Below, piece after piece: positions 8,730 through 16,310 of a stretch of DNA of 64,000 bases. The position numbers and the translations under genes were made by a program. Below the pieces are notes generated by a model. The model did no database searches, was not told where the DNA came from, and worked only from the letters and a program-made list of their open reading frames with translations. Position 1 is the first letter of the stretch; each line of letters opens with the position of its first letter. Source of the DNA: Microbacterium esteraromaticum (GTDB lineage Bacteria; Actinomycetota; Actinomycetes; Actinomycetales; Microbacteriaceae); NCBI RefSeq assembly GCF_014084045.1, contig NZ_CP043732.1:62001-126000 (forward strand). Direction: 5' to 3'.

Positions 8730-10738
8730 TCGAGGCCCTCCACTTCGCCGCCGGTGCCGGAGAGCTCGATGAACCGCTCGGTGAGGGTCTGACCTGCCCG
8801 GACCTCGTCGATGGTTCCCTCGGCGAGCACCTCGCCGCCCACGATCACGGCGACGCGCGAGCAGACCCGCTCGACGAGATCCATGCCGTGGCTGGACAGG
8901 ATGACGGTGCCGCCGTGCGACACGTACGACCGGAGGATGTCGAGGATGACGCCGGACGAGACCGGATCAACGGCCTCGAAGGGCTCATCGAGCACGAGGA
9001 CTCTCGGCGAGTGGATCAGCGCGCCCGCCAGCATGACCTTCTTCGTCATGCCGGCCGAGTAGTCGGACACCACCCGGCTGAGCGCCTCGCTGAGGTCGAA
9101 AGCGCGAGCGAGGTCTGCGGTGCGCTTCTCGATGACCGCGCGGTCGAGCCCCCGCAACTGACCGTAGTAGAGCAGCAGCTGGCGCCCGGTCAGCCGGTCG
9201 AAGGTGCGCAGTCTGTCGGGCAGCACCCCCATCACTCGCTTGGCGGCGAGCGGGTTCTCTCGCTGATCGATGCCGCTGATGTGCACGGTGCCGGCGTCAG
9301 GGCGCAGCAGGCCGGCGATGATCGACAGTGTCGTGGTCTTGCCCGCGCCGTTCGGCCCGACGAGACCGTAGAACGAGCCGGCTGGAACGGTGAGGTCGAC
9401 GTCGTCGACGGCGTTCGTGTCTCCGAAGCGCTTCACCAGCCCGCGGATGCGGATCGCGTCGCGTCCGGCCGGCGCGCTCTCGTCCGTGGCCTGCTGATCG
9501 CTCGTCGCCGCCGGGTCGGGAAGATCGAGGGCGGGCGCTGCGGCGATCTCGTCGGCGGTCTGCGGGAGCTCGGCTGCGTCGGCGGTTGCGTCCGGTGGGG
9601 TCGTCGCGGCTTCCTCGACGCCGGCCTTCGCCTCGGTGGCCGCGTCGTCGACGATCGCCGCCGATGCGGCGGTACTGCTGCGCGGAGGCCGAGCCTCGGC
9701 GAGTTCGGCACTGTTCGAGGCGGCGACCGATCGGCGCGCCGGCTCGGAGTCGAGCGCAACGATCGCATCTGTGGTGATCGCCGGCGTCAGCGCAGTGACG
9801 TCGGCGGCGGTGTCATGCGCAGCCTCGGTCGACGCGGATGCCTGTGTCGTCTCGTTCGGCGTCGGCTGTGCTCCCTCACTGCGGGCAGCGGCGTCGGTCT
9901 TCGACGCGTCGCTCTTCGAGGCTGCGGCCTTCGAGTCCGTCTTGGAGCCCGTCGTCTTCGACGCAACGGTCTTCGCCCTGGCCGTCGTCTTCGCGGCCGT
10001 CGTCTTGGCCGCCGTCGTCTTGGCCGCCGTCGTCTTCGCGGCCGTCGTCTTCGCGGCGGTCGTCTTCGACGCCGTCGTCTTCGCGGCCGTCGTCTTCGAC
10101 GCGGTGGTCTTGGCGGACGTGCTCTTGGCCTTCGATGCCGTGGACGTGGAGGCTGTGGACTCCGCGGCCGCGGTCGACTTCGCAGCGGTCGACGTGGCAG
10201 CCGTGGTCTTCGCAGCCGCCGTCTTGGCCGTGCCCTTCGCCGCAGCGGTCCTCGCCGTGGACGCGCGCTTCTTCACCGGCTTCGCAGCCTCCGCCGCCTC
10301 CGCCGCCGTCGCACCGGACTCCGGAGACTTCCTCGCCTCCGCCGCCGCCTTCTTCGCAGCCGCAGCCGCAGCGGCTGCCGCCTCCGCCTTCTTCGCCGTC
10401 TCCGTGCGCTTCGCGGCCGCCGTCTTCGCAGCAGTGCTGCGCGCCGCAGTGGCGCGGTTCGCCGTCTTCGCGGCGGCCGACGTGCTGGCGGCCTTCTTCA
10501 CCGCGGCCGTTCGCCCGGCATCCGCCTGGGCCGCCTGCTTCGCCGCAGCGGTCTTCGCGGCCGCGGTCGACGCCGCCGCCTTCTTCACTGCCGCGGTCCG
10601 CGTCGCCGTCGCCGCGGCCCCCGACTTCCGCGGCGTGCGAGTGGGCTCCTTCCGCTCGGCAGGCGCCTCAGAGGCATCCGCGATCGAGTTCTGCGTGTCG
10701 TCGATTCGGGCGTCCTCTTGATCTCGCGGAGCAGTCAC
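8705..10738 (-). CDS. ABC exporter ATPase with a long Lys/Ala-rich and acidic N-terminal extension
   Basis: The last 252 of 677 residues form a complete ABC ATPase: Walker A GPNGAGKTT, a variant signature SDYSAGM, Walker B VLVLDEP and switch histidine SSHGMD. The first 425 residues are low complexity: residues about 25-270 are rich in Ala, Lys and Thr with AKTTA repeats, and 275-425 are rich in Ala, Asp and Glu. GTG 10738 follows a TACCGT box by six bases. The only later in-frame starts I find before the ABC domain are GTGs inside the Lys-rich part, so start choice cannot remove the extension. It pairs with the overlapping permease. The role of the extension is unknown; it resembles histone H1-like tails. 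Confidence 0.85.
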   Translation of the reverse strand: MTAPRDQEDARIDDTQNSIADASEAPAERKEPTRTPRKSGAAATATRTAAVKKAAASTAAAKTAAAKQAAQADAGRTAAVKKAASTSAAAKTANRATAARSTAAKTAAAKRTETAKKAEAAAAAAAAAKKAAAEARKSPESGATAAEAAEAAKPVKKRASTARTAAAKGTAKTAAAKTTAATSTAAKSTAAAESTASTSTASKAKSTSAKTTASKTTAAKTTASKTTAAKTTAAKTTAAKTTAAKTTAAKTTARAKTVASKTTGSKTDSKAAASKSDASKTDAAARSEGAQPTPNETTQASASTEAAHDTAADVTALTPAITTDAIVALDSEPARRSVAASNSAELAEARPPRSSTAASAAIVDDAATEAKAGVEEAATTPPDATADAAELPQTADEIAAAPALDLPDPAATSDQQATDESAPAGRDAIRIRGLVKRFGDTNAVDDVDLTVPAGSFYGLVGPNGAGKTTTLSIIAGLLRPDAGTVHISGIDQRENPLAAKRVMGVLPDRLRTFDRLTGRQLLLYYGQLRGLDRAVIEKRTADLARAFDLSEALSRVVSDYSAGMTKKVMLAGALIHSPRVLVLDEPFEAVDPVSSGVILDILRSYVSHGGTVILSSHGMDLVERVCSRVAVIVGGEVLAEGTIDEVRAGQTLTERFIELSGTGGEVEGLEWLHTFSD
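9981..10115. repeat. Nine tandem 15-bp units encoding AKTTA repeats
   Basis: On the plus strand the unit reads approximately gccgtcgtcttcgcg and recurs nine times with few substitutions. On the minus strand each unit encodes Ala-Lys-Thr-Thr-Ala, or Ser-Lys-Thr-Thr-Ala. The unit is a whole number of codons, so copy-number change would keep the frame. Confidence 0.9.
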
Positions 10739-10744
10739 TCCTCT

Positions 10745-10750
10745 ACGGTA
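10745..10750 (-). promoter_or_regulatory. Leaderless -10 box of the extended ABC ATPase gene
   Basis: TACCGT on the minus strand lies six bases before GTG 10738. It supports this start even though the AGAGGA next to the GTG is too close to act as a normal ribosome binding site. Confidence 0.5.
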
Positions 10751-10963
10751 CCAACCGCCGCTGACAGCACCTCGGGCACCCGGAACGGGCGAATGCAAGC
10801 CCCTTGTGGCACGCTGGGAGAAACGTGTGGAATCGGTCACGAAAGGGCAACGGGTGCACCTCCGCCGGGGGTCTCCCAGCCGCGATCGGTACCATTGCGG
10901 AGGCACGAAGAGGTGTCCCGTCGGTGAACCGACAGTGAACACAGTTCTTTCTTAGGAGATTCC

Positions 10964-11656
10964 GTGACTCTTCAGACCGTCATCCTCGCAGCCGGCATGG
11001 GCTCGCGTCTGGGCCGCGCCCTGCCGAAGCCCCTCACCGAGCTCAGCGACGGCCGCACGATCATGGGCCAGCAGCACGACAACATCCGTGCGGCCTTCGG
11101 CAAGGCCGCCCGCATCACCACCGTCGTGGGCTATCGCGCCGAGACCATCATCGAGGCCTTCCCCGCCGCCAATTACGTGCACAACGAGCGCTACGACGTG
11201 ACCAACACGTCCAAGAGCCTGCTGCGCGCTCTCGGCGCCACCGGCAAGGGCGGCGTGCTCTGGATGAACGGCGACGTCGTCTTCGACCCGCGCATCCTCG
11301 GCCGCGCCATCGAGTTCATCGACCGCGACCAGTCGTTCGTCACGGTCAACACCTCCAAGGTGAGTGACGAAGAGGTCAAGTACACCGTCACCGCCGAGGG
11401 CTACATCAACGAGCTGTCGAAGACGGTGAAGGGCGGTCTCGGCGAAGCCGTCGGGATCAACTACATCTCGTCGCGCGACAAGAAGGCGTTCATGCGCCAG
11501 CTGCAGCGGGTCGACGACCAGGACTACTTCGAGCGCGGCCTCGAGCTGGCGATCGCCGAGGACGGCCTGCTGCTCGAGCCGATGGACGTCTCCGACCTGT
11601 ATGCGGTCGAGGTCGACTTCGCAGAGGACCTGGAGCGCGCGAACCTCTTCGTCTGA
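10964..11656 (+). CDS. Sugar/choline-phosphate nucleotidyltransferase family protein (LicC-like)
   Basis: This 230-residue soluble enzyme has the NTP-transferase signature LAAGMGSRLGRALPKPL at the N-terminus and a LicC-type segment, YDVTNTSKSLLRAL, followed by the metal-binding MNGDVVFD. Relatives activate phosphocholine or sugar phosphates with CTP for attachment to wall polymers. The actual substrate here cannot be read from sequence, and no choline kinase is nearby. GTG 10964 has TTAGGAG eight bases upstream. A strong hairpin terminator follows at 11672-11710, so it is probably monocistronic. The 225 bases upstream hold no gene; I see only a short gtcgg/ccgac hairpin there. Confidence 0.8.
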   Translation: MTLQTVILAAGMGSRLGRALPKPLTELSDGRTIMGQQHDNIRAAFGKAARITTVVGYRAETIIEAFPAANYVHNERYDVTNTSKSLLRALGATGKGGVLWMNGDVVFDPRILGRAIEFIDRDQSFVTVNTSKVSDEEVKYTVTAEGYINELSKTVKGGLGEAVGINYISSRDKKAFMRQLQRVDDQDYFERGLELAIAEDGLLLEPMDVSDLYAVEVDFAEDLERANLFV

Positions 11657-11671
11657 GCCGCGCGGCTCCGC

Positions 11672-11710
11672 CCGAAAGCCCCGCCCTGTCAAGGGGAGCG
11701 GGGCTTTCGG
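11672..11710 (+). terminator. Hairpin terminator after the nucleotidyltransferase gene
   Basis: Arms ccgaaagccccgc (11672-11684) and gcggggctttcgg (11698-11710) are perfect 13-base complements around a 13-base loop. There is no clear T-run, which is usual in this group. Confidence 0.8.
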
Positions 11711-11731
11711 CATTCTCGCGGAACTCGTGCA

Positions 11732-11737
11732 TAGGAT
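11732..11737 (+). promoter_or_regulatory. Leaderless -10 box of the EcsC-like gene
   Basis: TAGGAT lies six bases before the ATG at 11744. Confidence 0.6.
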
Positions 11738-11743
11738 CGGCGC

Positions 11744-12643
11744 ATGCGTGAGAAGGTCCACAAGATCCACTCCCTCTCGGACGACTCCCCGTGGGACAAG
11801 CCCGTCCCGCCCGTCGGATCGACGGAGCATCCCTTCAGCGTGCGCAGTCTCGATCGGGTGATGGCCGTGCAGCGGCCGCTGGTCGTGGCGCACATCCGCA
11901 GCATCCGTCGTCGGCATCCCGATGCGACACCGGAGCGGATCGTGCAGATCCTCGAGGCGCGCTACCTCGCGGCGGTCACGGCGGGCGGGGCCGCGGTGGG
12001 AGCGACAGCGGTCGTGCCCGGCATCGGCACCGGTGTCACGCTGGCGCTGTCGGGCGTCGAGACCATCGGCTTCATGGAGTCGACCGCGCTGTTCGCCCAG
12101 TCTGTGGCCGAGGTGCACGGAATCGCCATCGAGAATCCTGAGCGGGCTCGCGCGCTGGTGATGACCCTCATGCTCGGCAAGGAGGGCGTCGATCTGGTCT
12201 CCCAGCTCGCGCGACAGGCGGCGGGCAAGGGCGGCACCCGCTCGTCGTACTGGGGAGAGATGGTCACCAAGTCGCTGCCGAGGGCGGCGATGGGACCGAT
12301 CGTCGATCGGCTCAAGTCCGAGTTCATCCGGCAGTTCGCAGGGCGCGGAGGCGCCTCGTTCCTCGGCAAGGCGCTGCCGTTCGGGGTCGGCGCCGTCGTC
12401 GGCGGAGCCGGAAACCACCTCCTGGGGCGACGCGTGCTGACCACGTCGCGGAGGGCGTTCGGCGCGGCACCCGCGGCTCTGCCCGAGAACCTCGAGCCGA
12501 CGCCGGGCAGCGAGAGGCTGGAGGCGCGGATGCTGAAGGGCGCGCGCTTCATCGGATCGAGACTGCGTCGCACACCCAGGGAAGTCGAGTCCGCCTCGAC
12601 CGGCTCATCCTCGACTCCTCCGTCCTCCACAGACGAGGAGTGA
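11744..12643 (+). CDS. EcsC-like protein with Gly-rich hydrophobic segments, function unknown
   Basis: This 299-residue protein begins with a polar stretch and a basic region (HIRSIRRRHPDATP). It then has a Gly/Ala-rich hydrophobic segment with VVPGIGTGVTLALSG near 92-106 and a second with LPFGVGAVVGGAGN near 220. This layout resembles the EcsC family, whose glycine-zipper segments associate with membranes; the match is from memory and moderate. The tail from about 255 is Ser/Thr/Glu-rich and ends STDEE. It is preceded by a terminator and its own -10 box, so it is transcribed alone. No enzymatic motif is visible. Confidence 0.65.
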   Translation: MREKVHKIHSLSDDSPWDKPVPPVGSTEHPFSVRSLDRVMAVQRPLVVAHIRSIRRRHPDATPERIVQILEARYLAAVTAGGAAVGATAVVPGIGTGVTLALSGVETIGFMESTALFAQSVAEVHGIAIENPERARALVMTLMLGKEGVDLVSQLARQAAGKGGTRSSYWGEMVTKSLPRAAMGPIVDRLKSEFIRQFAGRGGASFLGKALPFGVGAVVGGAGNHLLGRRVLTTSRRAFGAAPAALPENLEPTPGSERLEARMLKGARFIGSRLRRTPREVESASTGSSSTPPSSTDEE

Positions 12644-12650
12644 ACCGGAG

Positions 12651-12659
12651 TTATGCACA
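12651..12659 (+). other. Isolated DnaA-box-like nonamer
   Basis: TTATGCACA matches the TTATNCACA consensus exactly and lies just after the stop of the EcsC-like gene. It is single, with no dnaA/dnaN context, so it may be chance or a DnaA titration or regulation site. Confidence 0.25.
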
Positions 12660-12708
12660 GATCGGGAGCCTCCCTCGCCGATCGCGCCAGAAGGTCTGAG
12701 CCCGTTCC

Positions 12709-12714
12709 TACGGT
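12709..12714 (+). promoter_or_regulatory. Leaderless -10 box before the 101-residue protein gene
   Basis: TACGGT lies six bases before ATG 12721. Confidence 0.55.
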
Positions 12715-12720
12715 GGCGGC

Positions 12721-13026
12721 ATGCCGCATCCCCTCGACCCCGCCCAGCCTGCTCCCCCAGTCGCCTACTGCGTGCCGTGGGTGATCATCCGGCGAGACCG
12801 TGCTCACCCCGTCATGCTCAACGCCGGCCGCGAGCCGGTCGATTTCGTGCGGGTCTTCCGTGACGACGTCGACCGTCGGCAGGTGATCGATCTGTGGGGG
12901 CAGGTGCTGCCGGGCGAGACGGTCGAGCTGTGTCTATGCGCCTCAGATCCTGATGAAGCGGTCGTGTCGATCGCGTGGTTCCGTCAGCGCGACGGGCTCG
13001 AGTACCTGTGGCGGTTCGTGGTGTGA
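12721..13026 (+). CDS. Small hypothetical protein, 101 residues
   Basis: I do not recognise this protein. It starts with a Pro-rich segment ([13 protein letters not shown]), followed by a compact, beta-rich-looking body with many aromatic and charged residues ([20 protein letters not shown], then [10 protein letters not shown] and ending EYLWRFVV). There is no signal peptide or membrane segment. A leaderless promoter supports expression. The alternation of V/I with polar residues suggests a small beta-sandwich fold. The 208 bases between it and accD contain no supported gene; a ggtgga-ag-tccacc palindrome lies close after the stop. Confidence 0.65.
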   Translation: MPHPLDPAQPAPPVAYCVPWVIIRRDRAHPVMLNAGREPVDFVRVFRDDVDRRQVIDLWGQVLPGETVELCLCASDPDEAVVSIAWFRQRDGLEYLWRFVV

Positions 13027-13231
13027 CGCCGGTGGAAGTCCACCTCACCCTGCTGGAGCAGCCCTCTCCCTCCCGCCCGCGCAGCTCGCGGCGGAAGTCA
13101 GCCTCGGTGTCGCGTCCGTGGCCGCGTCCCTCTTTGTCGCCACGTTCGCGTCGCGGGACGCCCACTGCAGATCCCAAAGGAACCACGATTCCGTTGTGGC
13201 AGGCATCCAACAGCAGAGCCGACCCCGACGC

Positions 13232-13237
13232 TAGTGT
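13232..13237 (+). promoter_or_regulatory. Leaderless -10 box of the acyl-CoA carboxylase beta gene
   Basis: TAGTGT lies seven bases before GTG 13245, the start that matches the family N-terminus. Confidence 0.6.
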
Positions 13238-13244
13238 GGAATCC

Positions 13245-14834
13245 GTGACCGACAAGCCAGACCTCTCGACCACGGCCGCCAGGATCGCGGACCTCCGCAA
13301 CCGCTTCAACGATGCGGTGGTCGAGCCCGAGAAGATCGCCAAGCAGAAGCAGCACGCCAAGGGCAAGATGACCGCCCGCGAGCGCATCGAGCTGCTGGTC
13401 GACACCGGCAGCTTCGTCGAGTTCGACGAGTACGTGCGCCACCGCACCACGGCCTTCGGCATGGACCGCAACCGCCCCTATGGCGACTCCGTCGTCACGG
13501 GAGTCGCGACCATCCACGGTCGTACGATCGCGGTGTACTCGCAGGACTTCACCACCTTCGGCGGCTCGCTCGGCGAGGTCGCGGGCGACAAGATCATCAA
13601 GATCATGCAGTTCGCGCTGCAGAACGGGATGCCCATCATCGGCATCCTCGACTCGGGTGGAGCCCGGATCCAGGAGGGCGTGCTCGCCCTCAGCAAGTAC
13701 GGTGAGATCTTCCGCCACAACACCCGCTCGTCCGGCGTCATCCCTCAGATCTCGATCATCATGGGCCCCGCGGCCGGCGGTGCGGTCTACGGCCCCGCAC
13801 TGACGGACTTCGTGATCATGGTCGACAAGACCAGCCAGATGTTCGTCACCGGACCCGACGTCATCAAGACCGTCACCGGCGAGGACGTCGGCATGGAGGA
13901 GCTCGGCGGCGCACTCACGCACAACACCCGCTCCGGCGTCGCGCACTACCTCGCCGAGGATGAGGACGACGCGCTCGACTACGCGCGCACCCTGCTCAGC
14001 TACCTGCCCGACAACAACATGGCCGAGATCCCCGCCTACGACTCGCTCTTCGAGTGGGAGACGACGGATGCCGATCAGGTGCTGAACAAGATCATCCCCG
14101 ACTCCCCCAACCAGCCCTACGACATCCACACGGTCATCCAGCACGTCGTCGACGGGGGCGAGTTCCTCGAGGTGCAGCCGCTGTTCGCGCCGAACATCGT
14201 GATCGGCTTCGGTCGCGTGGAGGGGCGCTCGGTCGGCATCATCGCCAATCAGCCCTCGCAGATGGCCGGCACCCTCAATATCGAGGCCGGCGAGAAGGCC
14301 AGCCGATTCGTGCGCTTCTGCGACTCCTTCTCGATCCCCATCGTCACCCTGGTCGACGTTCCCGGCTACCTGCCGGGAACCGACCAGGAGTGGACGGGTG
14401 TCATCCGCCGCGGCGCCAAGCTGATCTACGCCTACGCCGAGGCGACCGTGCCGATGGTGACGGTGATCCTGCGCAAGGCATACGGCGGCGCCTACATCGT
14501 GATGGGCTCCAAGCAGCTCGGCGCCGACGTCAACCTCGCGTGGCCGACCGCCGAGATCGCCGTGATGGGCGGCCAGGGCGCCGTCAACATCCTCTACCGC
14601 GGGGAGATCAAGAAGGCTGAGGAGGCCGGCGAAGACGTCGCCGCCGTGCGCAGCCGCCTCGCCGCCGAGTACACCTACGGAGTCACGAGCCCGTTCCTCG
14701 CCGCCGAGCGCGGCGAGATCGACGGCATCATCGAGCCGTCCGGCACCCGCGTCGCCATCGCGAAGGCGCTGCGCGCCCTTCGCGGCAAGCGTGCCGAGCT
14801 GCCCCCCAAGAAGCACGGGAACATCCCGCTGTGA
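13245..14834 (+). CDS. accD: Acyl-CoA (propionyl/acetyl-CoA) carboxylase beta subunit
   Basis: This is the carboxyltransferase subunit that moves CO2 from biotin to acetyl- or propionyl-CoA, giving malonyl- or methylmalonyl-CoA. The 529-residue protein has the two crotonase-like halves. The first holds [14 protein letters not shown] and [14 protein letters not shown]. The second holds [30 protein letters not shown] and [17 protein letters not shown], the two oxyanion-hole regions. GTG 13245 (VTDKPDLS) is chosen over the long open frame upstream because the family starts here and a TAGTGT box lies seven bases before it. It overlaps accE (GTGA) and works with the biotin carboxylase/carrier subunit encoded at 20214. 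Confidence 0.96.
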   Translation: MTDKPDLSTTAARIADLRNRFNDAVVEPEKIAKQKQHAKGKMTARERIELLVDTGSFVEFDEYVRHRTTAFGMDRNRPYGDSVVTGVATIHGRTIAVYSQDFTTFGGSLGEVAGDKIIKIMQFALQNGMPIIGILDSGGARIQEGVLALSKYGEIFRHNTRSSGVIPQISIIMGPAAGGAVYGPALTDFVIMVDKTSQMFVTGPDVIKTVTGEDVGMEELGGALTHNTRSGVAHYLAEDEDDALDYARTLLSYLPDNNMAEIPAYDSLFEWETTDADQVLNKIIPDSPNQPYDIHTVIQHVVDGGEFLEVQPLFAPNIVIGFGRVEGRSVGIIANQPSQMAGTLNIEAGEKASRFVRFCDSFSIPIVTLVDVPGYLPGTDQEWTGVIRRGAKLIYAYAEATVPMVTVILRKAYGGAYIVMGSKQLGADVNLAWPTAEIAVMGGQGAVNILYRGEIKKAEEAGEDVAAVRSRLAAEYTYGVTSPFLAAERGEIDGIIEPSGTRVAIAKALRALRGKRAELPPKKHGNIPL

Positions 14835-15049
14835 GCGAGGCCGACGAGACGCCGCGCATGGAGATCGTGCGCGGCAACCCCACCGAAGAAGAGCTCGCCG
14901 CGCTCATGGCCGTCGTGGCCGAGGCGTACTCGCACGAGTCCGCCGAGGCCGTCGCCGAGGTGCCGCGCGTCTCGGCCTGGCAGCTCACGAGACGCGGCAT
15001 ACGTCGTCCGCTGCGTCGCGACATCCCCTGGGGTCGCTACTCCGGCTGA
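14831..15049 (+). CDS. accE: Acyl-CoA carboxylase epsilon subunit
   Basis: This 72-residue protein matches the small actinobacterial epsilon subunits that stabilise or activate the AccA3-AccD complex. It has the core [20 protein letters not shown], which is the whole family signature, and a basic C-terminal end ([17 protein letters not shown]) that resembles AccE5 tails. The GTG start overlaps the accD stop in GTGA, so translation is coupled and a 1:1 ratio is likely. The pairing with accD is conserved in mycobacteria. Confidence 0.92.
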   Translation: MSEADETPRMEIVRGNPTEEELAALMAVVAEAYSHESAEAVAEVPRVSAWQLTRRGIRRPLRRDIPWGRYSG

Positions 15050-15251
15050 TCGGACGCGGCGAATCCTGGCCGAGCGGATGCCGGTGCTTCGGCGACCGGA
15101 GAAGCTTGTCCCCGAAATACCTACAGACAGAGGGGTTGCGGGGCGCGACACTGATAAAGACGCTTCGCGTTAGGCGGCTGCTCTGCTCCCAGGGTAGGCA
15201 GACGCAGTACCGCCCACCAGCGGACAGTTTTCGGGTAGCTGTTCCGCACAT
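15050..15251 (+). other. Gene-free stretch of lower GC ending in a terminator
   Basis: The 262 bases between accE and the convergent gene at 15312 contain no convincing coding frame; a 31-codon frame from ATG 15077 has no recognisable product. The base composition is less GC-rich than the flanks (for example 15107-15170). The stretch ends at the hairpin 15252-15283. It may be only the 3' UTR of accD-accE, or a small RNA ending at that terminator; I cannot identify a known RNA family. Confidence 0.35.
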
Positions 15252-15286
15252 GGCGAGGGGCAGGCCACATGCCGCCCCTCGCCTTT
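15252..15286 (+). terminator. Rho-independent terminator
   Basis: ggcgaggggc (15252-15261) pairs perfectly with gcccctcgcc (15274-15283) and is followed by TTTCTC. The direction fits the plus-strand accD-accE unit or a small RNA between. Confidence 0.8.
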
Positions 15287-15311
15287 CTCATGTCCCGTGA
15301 ACGCCGCGCGA

Positions 15312-16310
15312 TCAGTCCGCGACGCGGCGGATCTCGTGCCAGAGCTCGACCGCGTCGTCATCGGCCGCTCCTCCCGCCGTCCGGCCCACGACCGTGACGG
15401 CGTTCGTCTCGTCGCGACCGGCGCGGATGATCAGACGATTGGAGTGCGCGCGCGCCAGCACGCCTGCGAGCTCGGCGCGGATCTCCTCGATGCGCGCCTC
15501 GTCGATGCCGTCCAGACCGCCCTCGTCGAAGACTGTCACGGTCGCTCCCGCACGACGAGCCTCGGTGATCGCCTCGCGCACCGCCTCGCTCATCAGGCTG
15601 CCGCCGCGCAGCTCATCGCGCAGCGTCCCCTCGGCCAGGCGCGCCTGCAGCCGCTCTTCCTCCGACAGCTCGCCACGCGCAGCCACGGTGCGGCTGAGCA
15701 CGGGCCCGGCCACGGCGAGCGCACGCTGGGCGCGCACCCGGCGTTCGCGCTGGCGTACGAGCTGCGTCGCGTGCCATGCGGACACGGCGCGCTGGATGTC
15801 GGCGAGCCGTTCGGTGTCGCGCACGGCACGATCCCAGAACAGCACAAGCAGCTGCGCGACCAGCACCCAGGTGATCGAGCCGACCAGGCCGAGCGTGAAC
15901 GCCTCTCCGATGCCCATGAACGCCGAGGTGGCGACGATCAGGATGATCAGCATCGCCCAGCCGAAGAGCGGCCGCCTGCGCACGATGCACACGACGGCGA
16001 GCAGGCCGGTGGCTCCGATGTACCAGGTCGCGAACGGAGCGCCGCGCAGGGACGGCTCAAGAGCCAGGCTCACCAGGGTCGGCACGAGCGCGCTGCTGAC
16101 CAGGGCGAGCACCGCGGGGCCCATGGGCATCCGCACCTGCTGCGGCGCTCCCACCACCGCTGTCAGAGTCGCGGCGAGATACAGCGCGATGGCCGCGACG
16201 ATGAGCAGGGGCGCCTCGGGCTGCACCGTCCACCCGATCGCGCGCGCGGCGAAGTACAGCGCGAACCCGAGGGCGAGCGACGTGGTGATGCTTCGCACCG
16301 AGCGTCTCAT
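15312..16310 (-). CDS. Membrane protein with a kinase-like but degenerate cytoplasmic half
   Basis: This 332-residue protein begins MRRSVRSITTS and has about six membrane helices in residues 10-175, then a coiled, Arg-rich linker (TQLVRQRERRVRAQRALAV) and a C-terminal region of about 130 residues. That region is laid out like the ATPase half of the kinase encoded just upstream (REAITEARRAGATVTVFDEG, then a helix and a strand pair), but no phosphoacceptor His, N-box Asn or DxGxG is present. The start overlaps the kinase stop in ATGA. I infer a catalytically dead partner of the sensor kinase; hypothetical membrane protein is the safe label. Confidence 0.6.
   Translation of the reverse strand: MRRSVRSITTSLALGFALYFAARAIGWTVQPEAPLLIVAAIALYLAATLTAVVGAPQQVRMPMGPAVLALVSSALVPTLVSLALEPSLRGAPFATWYIGATGLLAVVCIVRRRPLFGWAMLIILIVATSAFMGIGEAFTLGLVGSITWVLVAQLLVLFWDRAVRDTERLADIQRAVSAWHATQLVRQRERRVRAQRALAVAGPVLSRTVAARGELSEEERLQARLAEGTLRDELRGGSLMSEAVREAITEARRAGATVTVFDEGGLDGIDEARIEEIRAELAGVLARAHSNRLIIRAGRDETNAVTVVGRTAGGAADDDAVELWHEIRRVAD

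Noticed and set aside
9981..10115. Regular 15-bp units as a possible CRISPR array
   Set aside because: There are no spacers; the units are contiguous and code for AKTTA in frame.
9586..10764. Long plus-strand frames rich in Ala/Val or Pro/Ser opposite the ABC ATPase
   Set aside because: They are mirror readings of the AKTTA repeats and Ala-rich region on the minus strand and have no promoter, ribosome site or domain.
13028..13045. ggtgga-ag-tccacc palindrome near the end of the small protein gene
   Set aside because: Short, not placed at a promoter or followed by a T-run, and no second copy seen; not enough to call an operator or terminator.
12975..13244. Upstream continuation of the accD frame
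   Set aside because: The sequence before VTDKPD is Arg/Ser/Pro-rich noise overlapping the small protein gene; the family start and a -10 box lie at 13245.
15077..15172. A 31-codon frame after accE
   Set aside because: No ribosome site, no -10 box at the usual spacing and no recognisable product.
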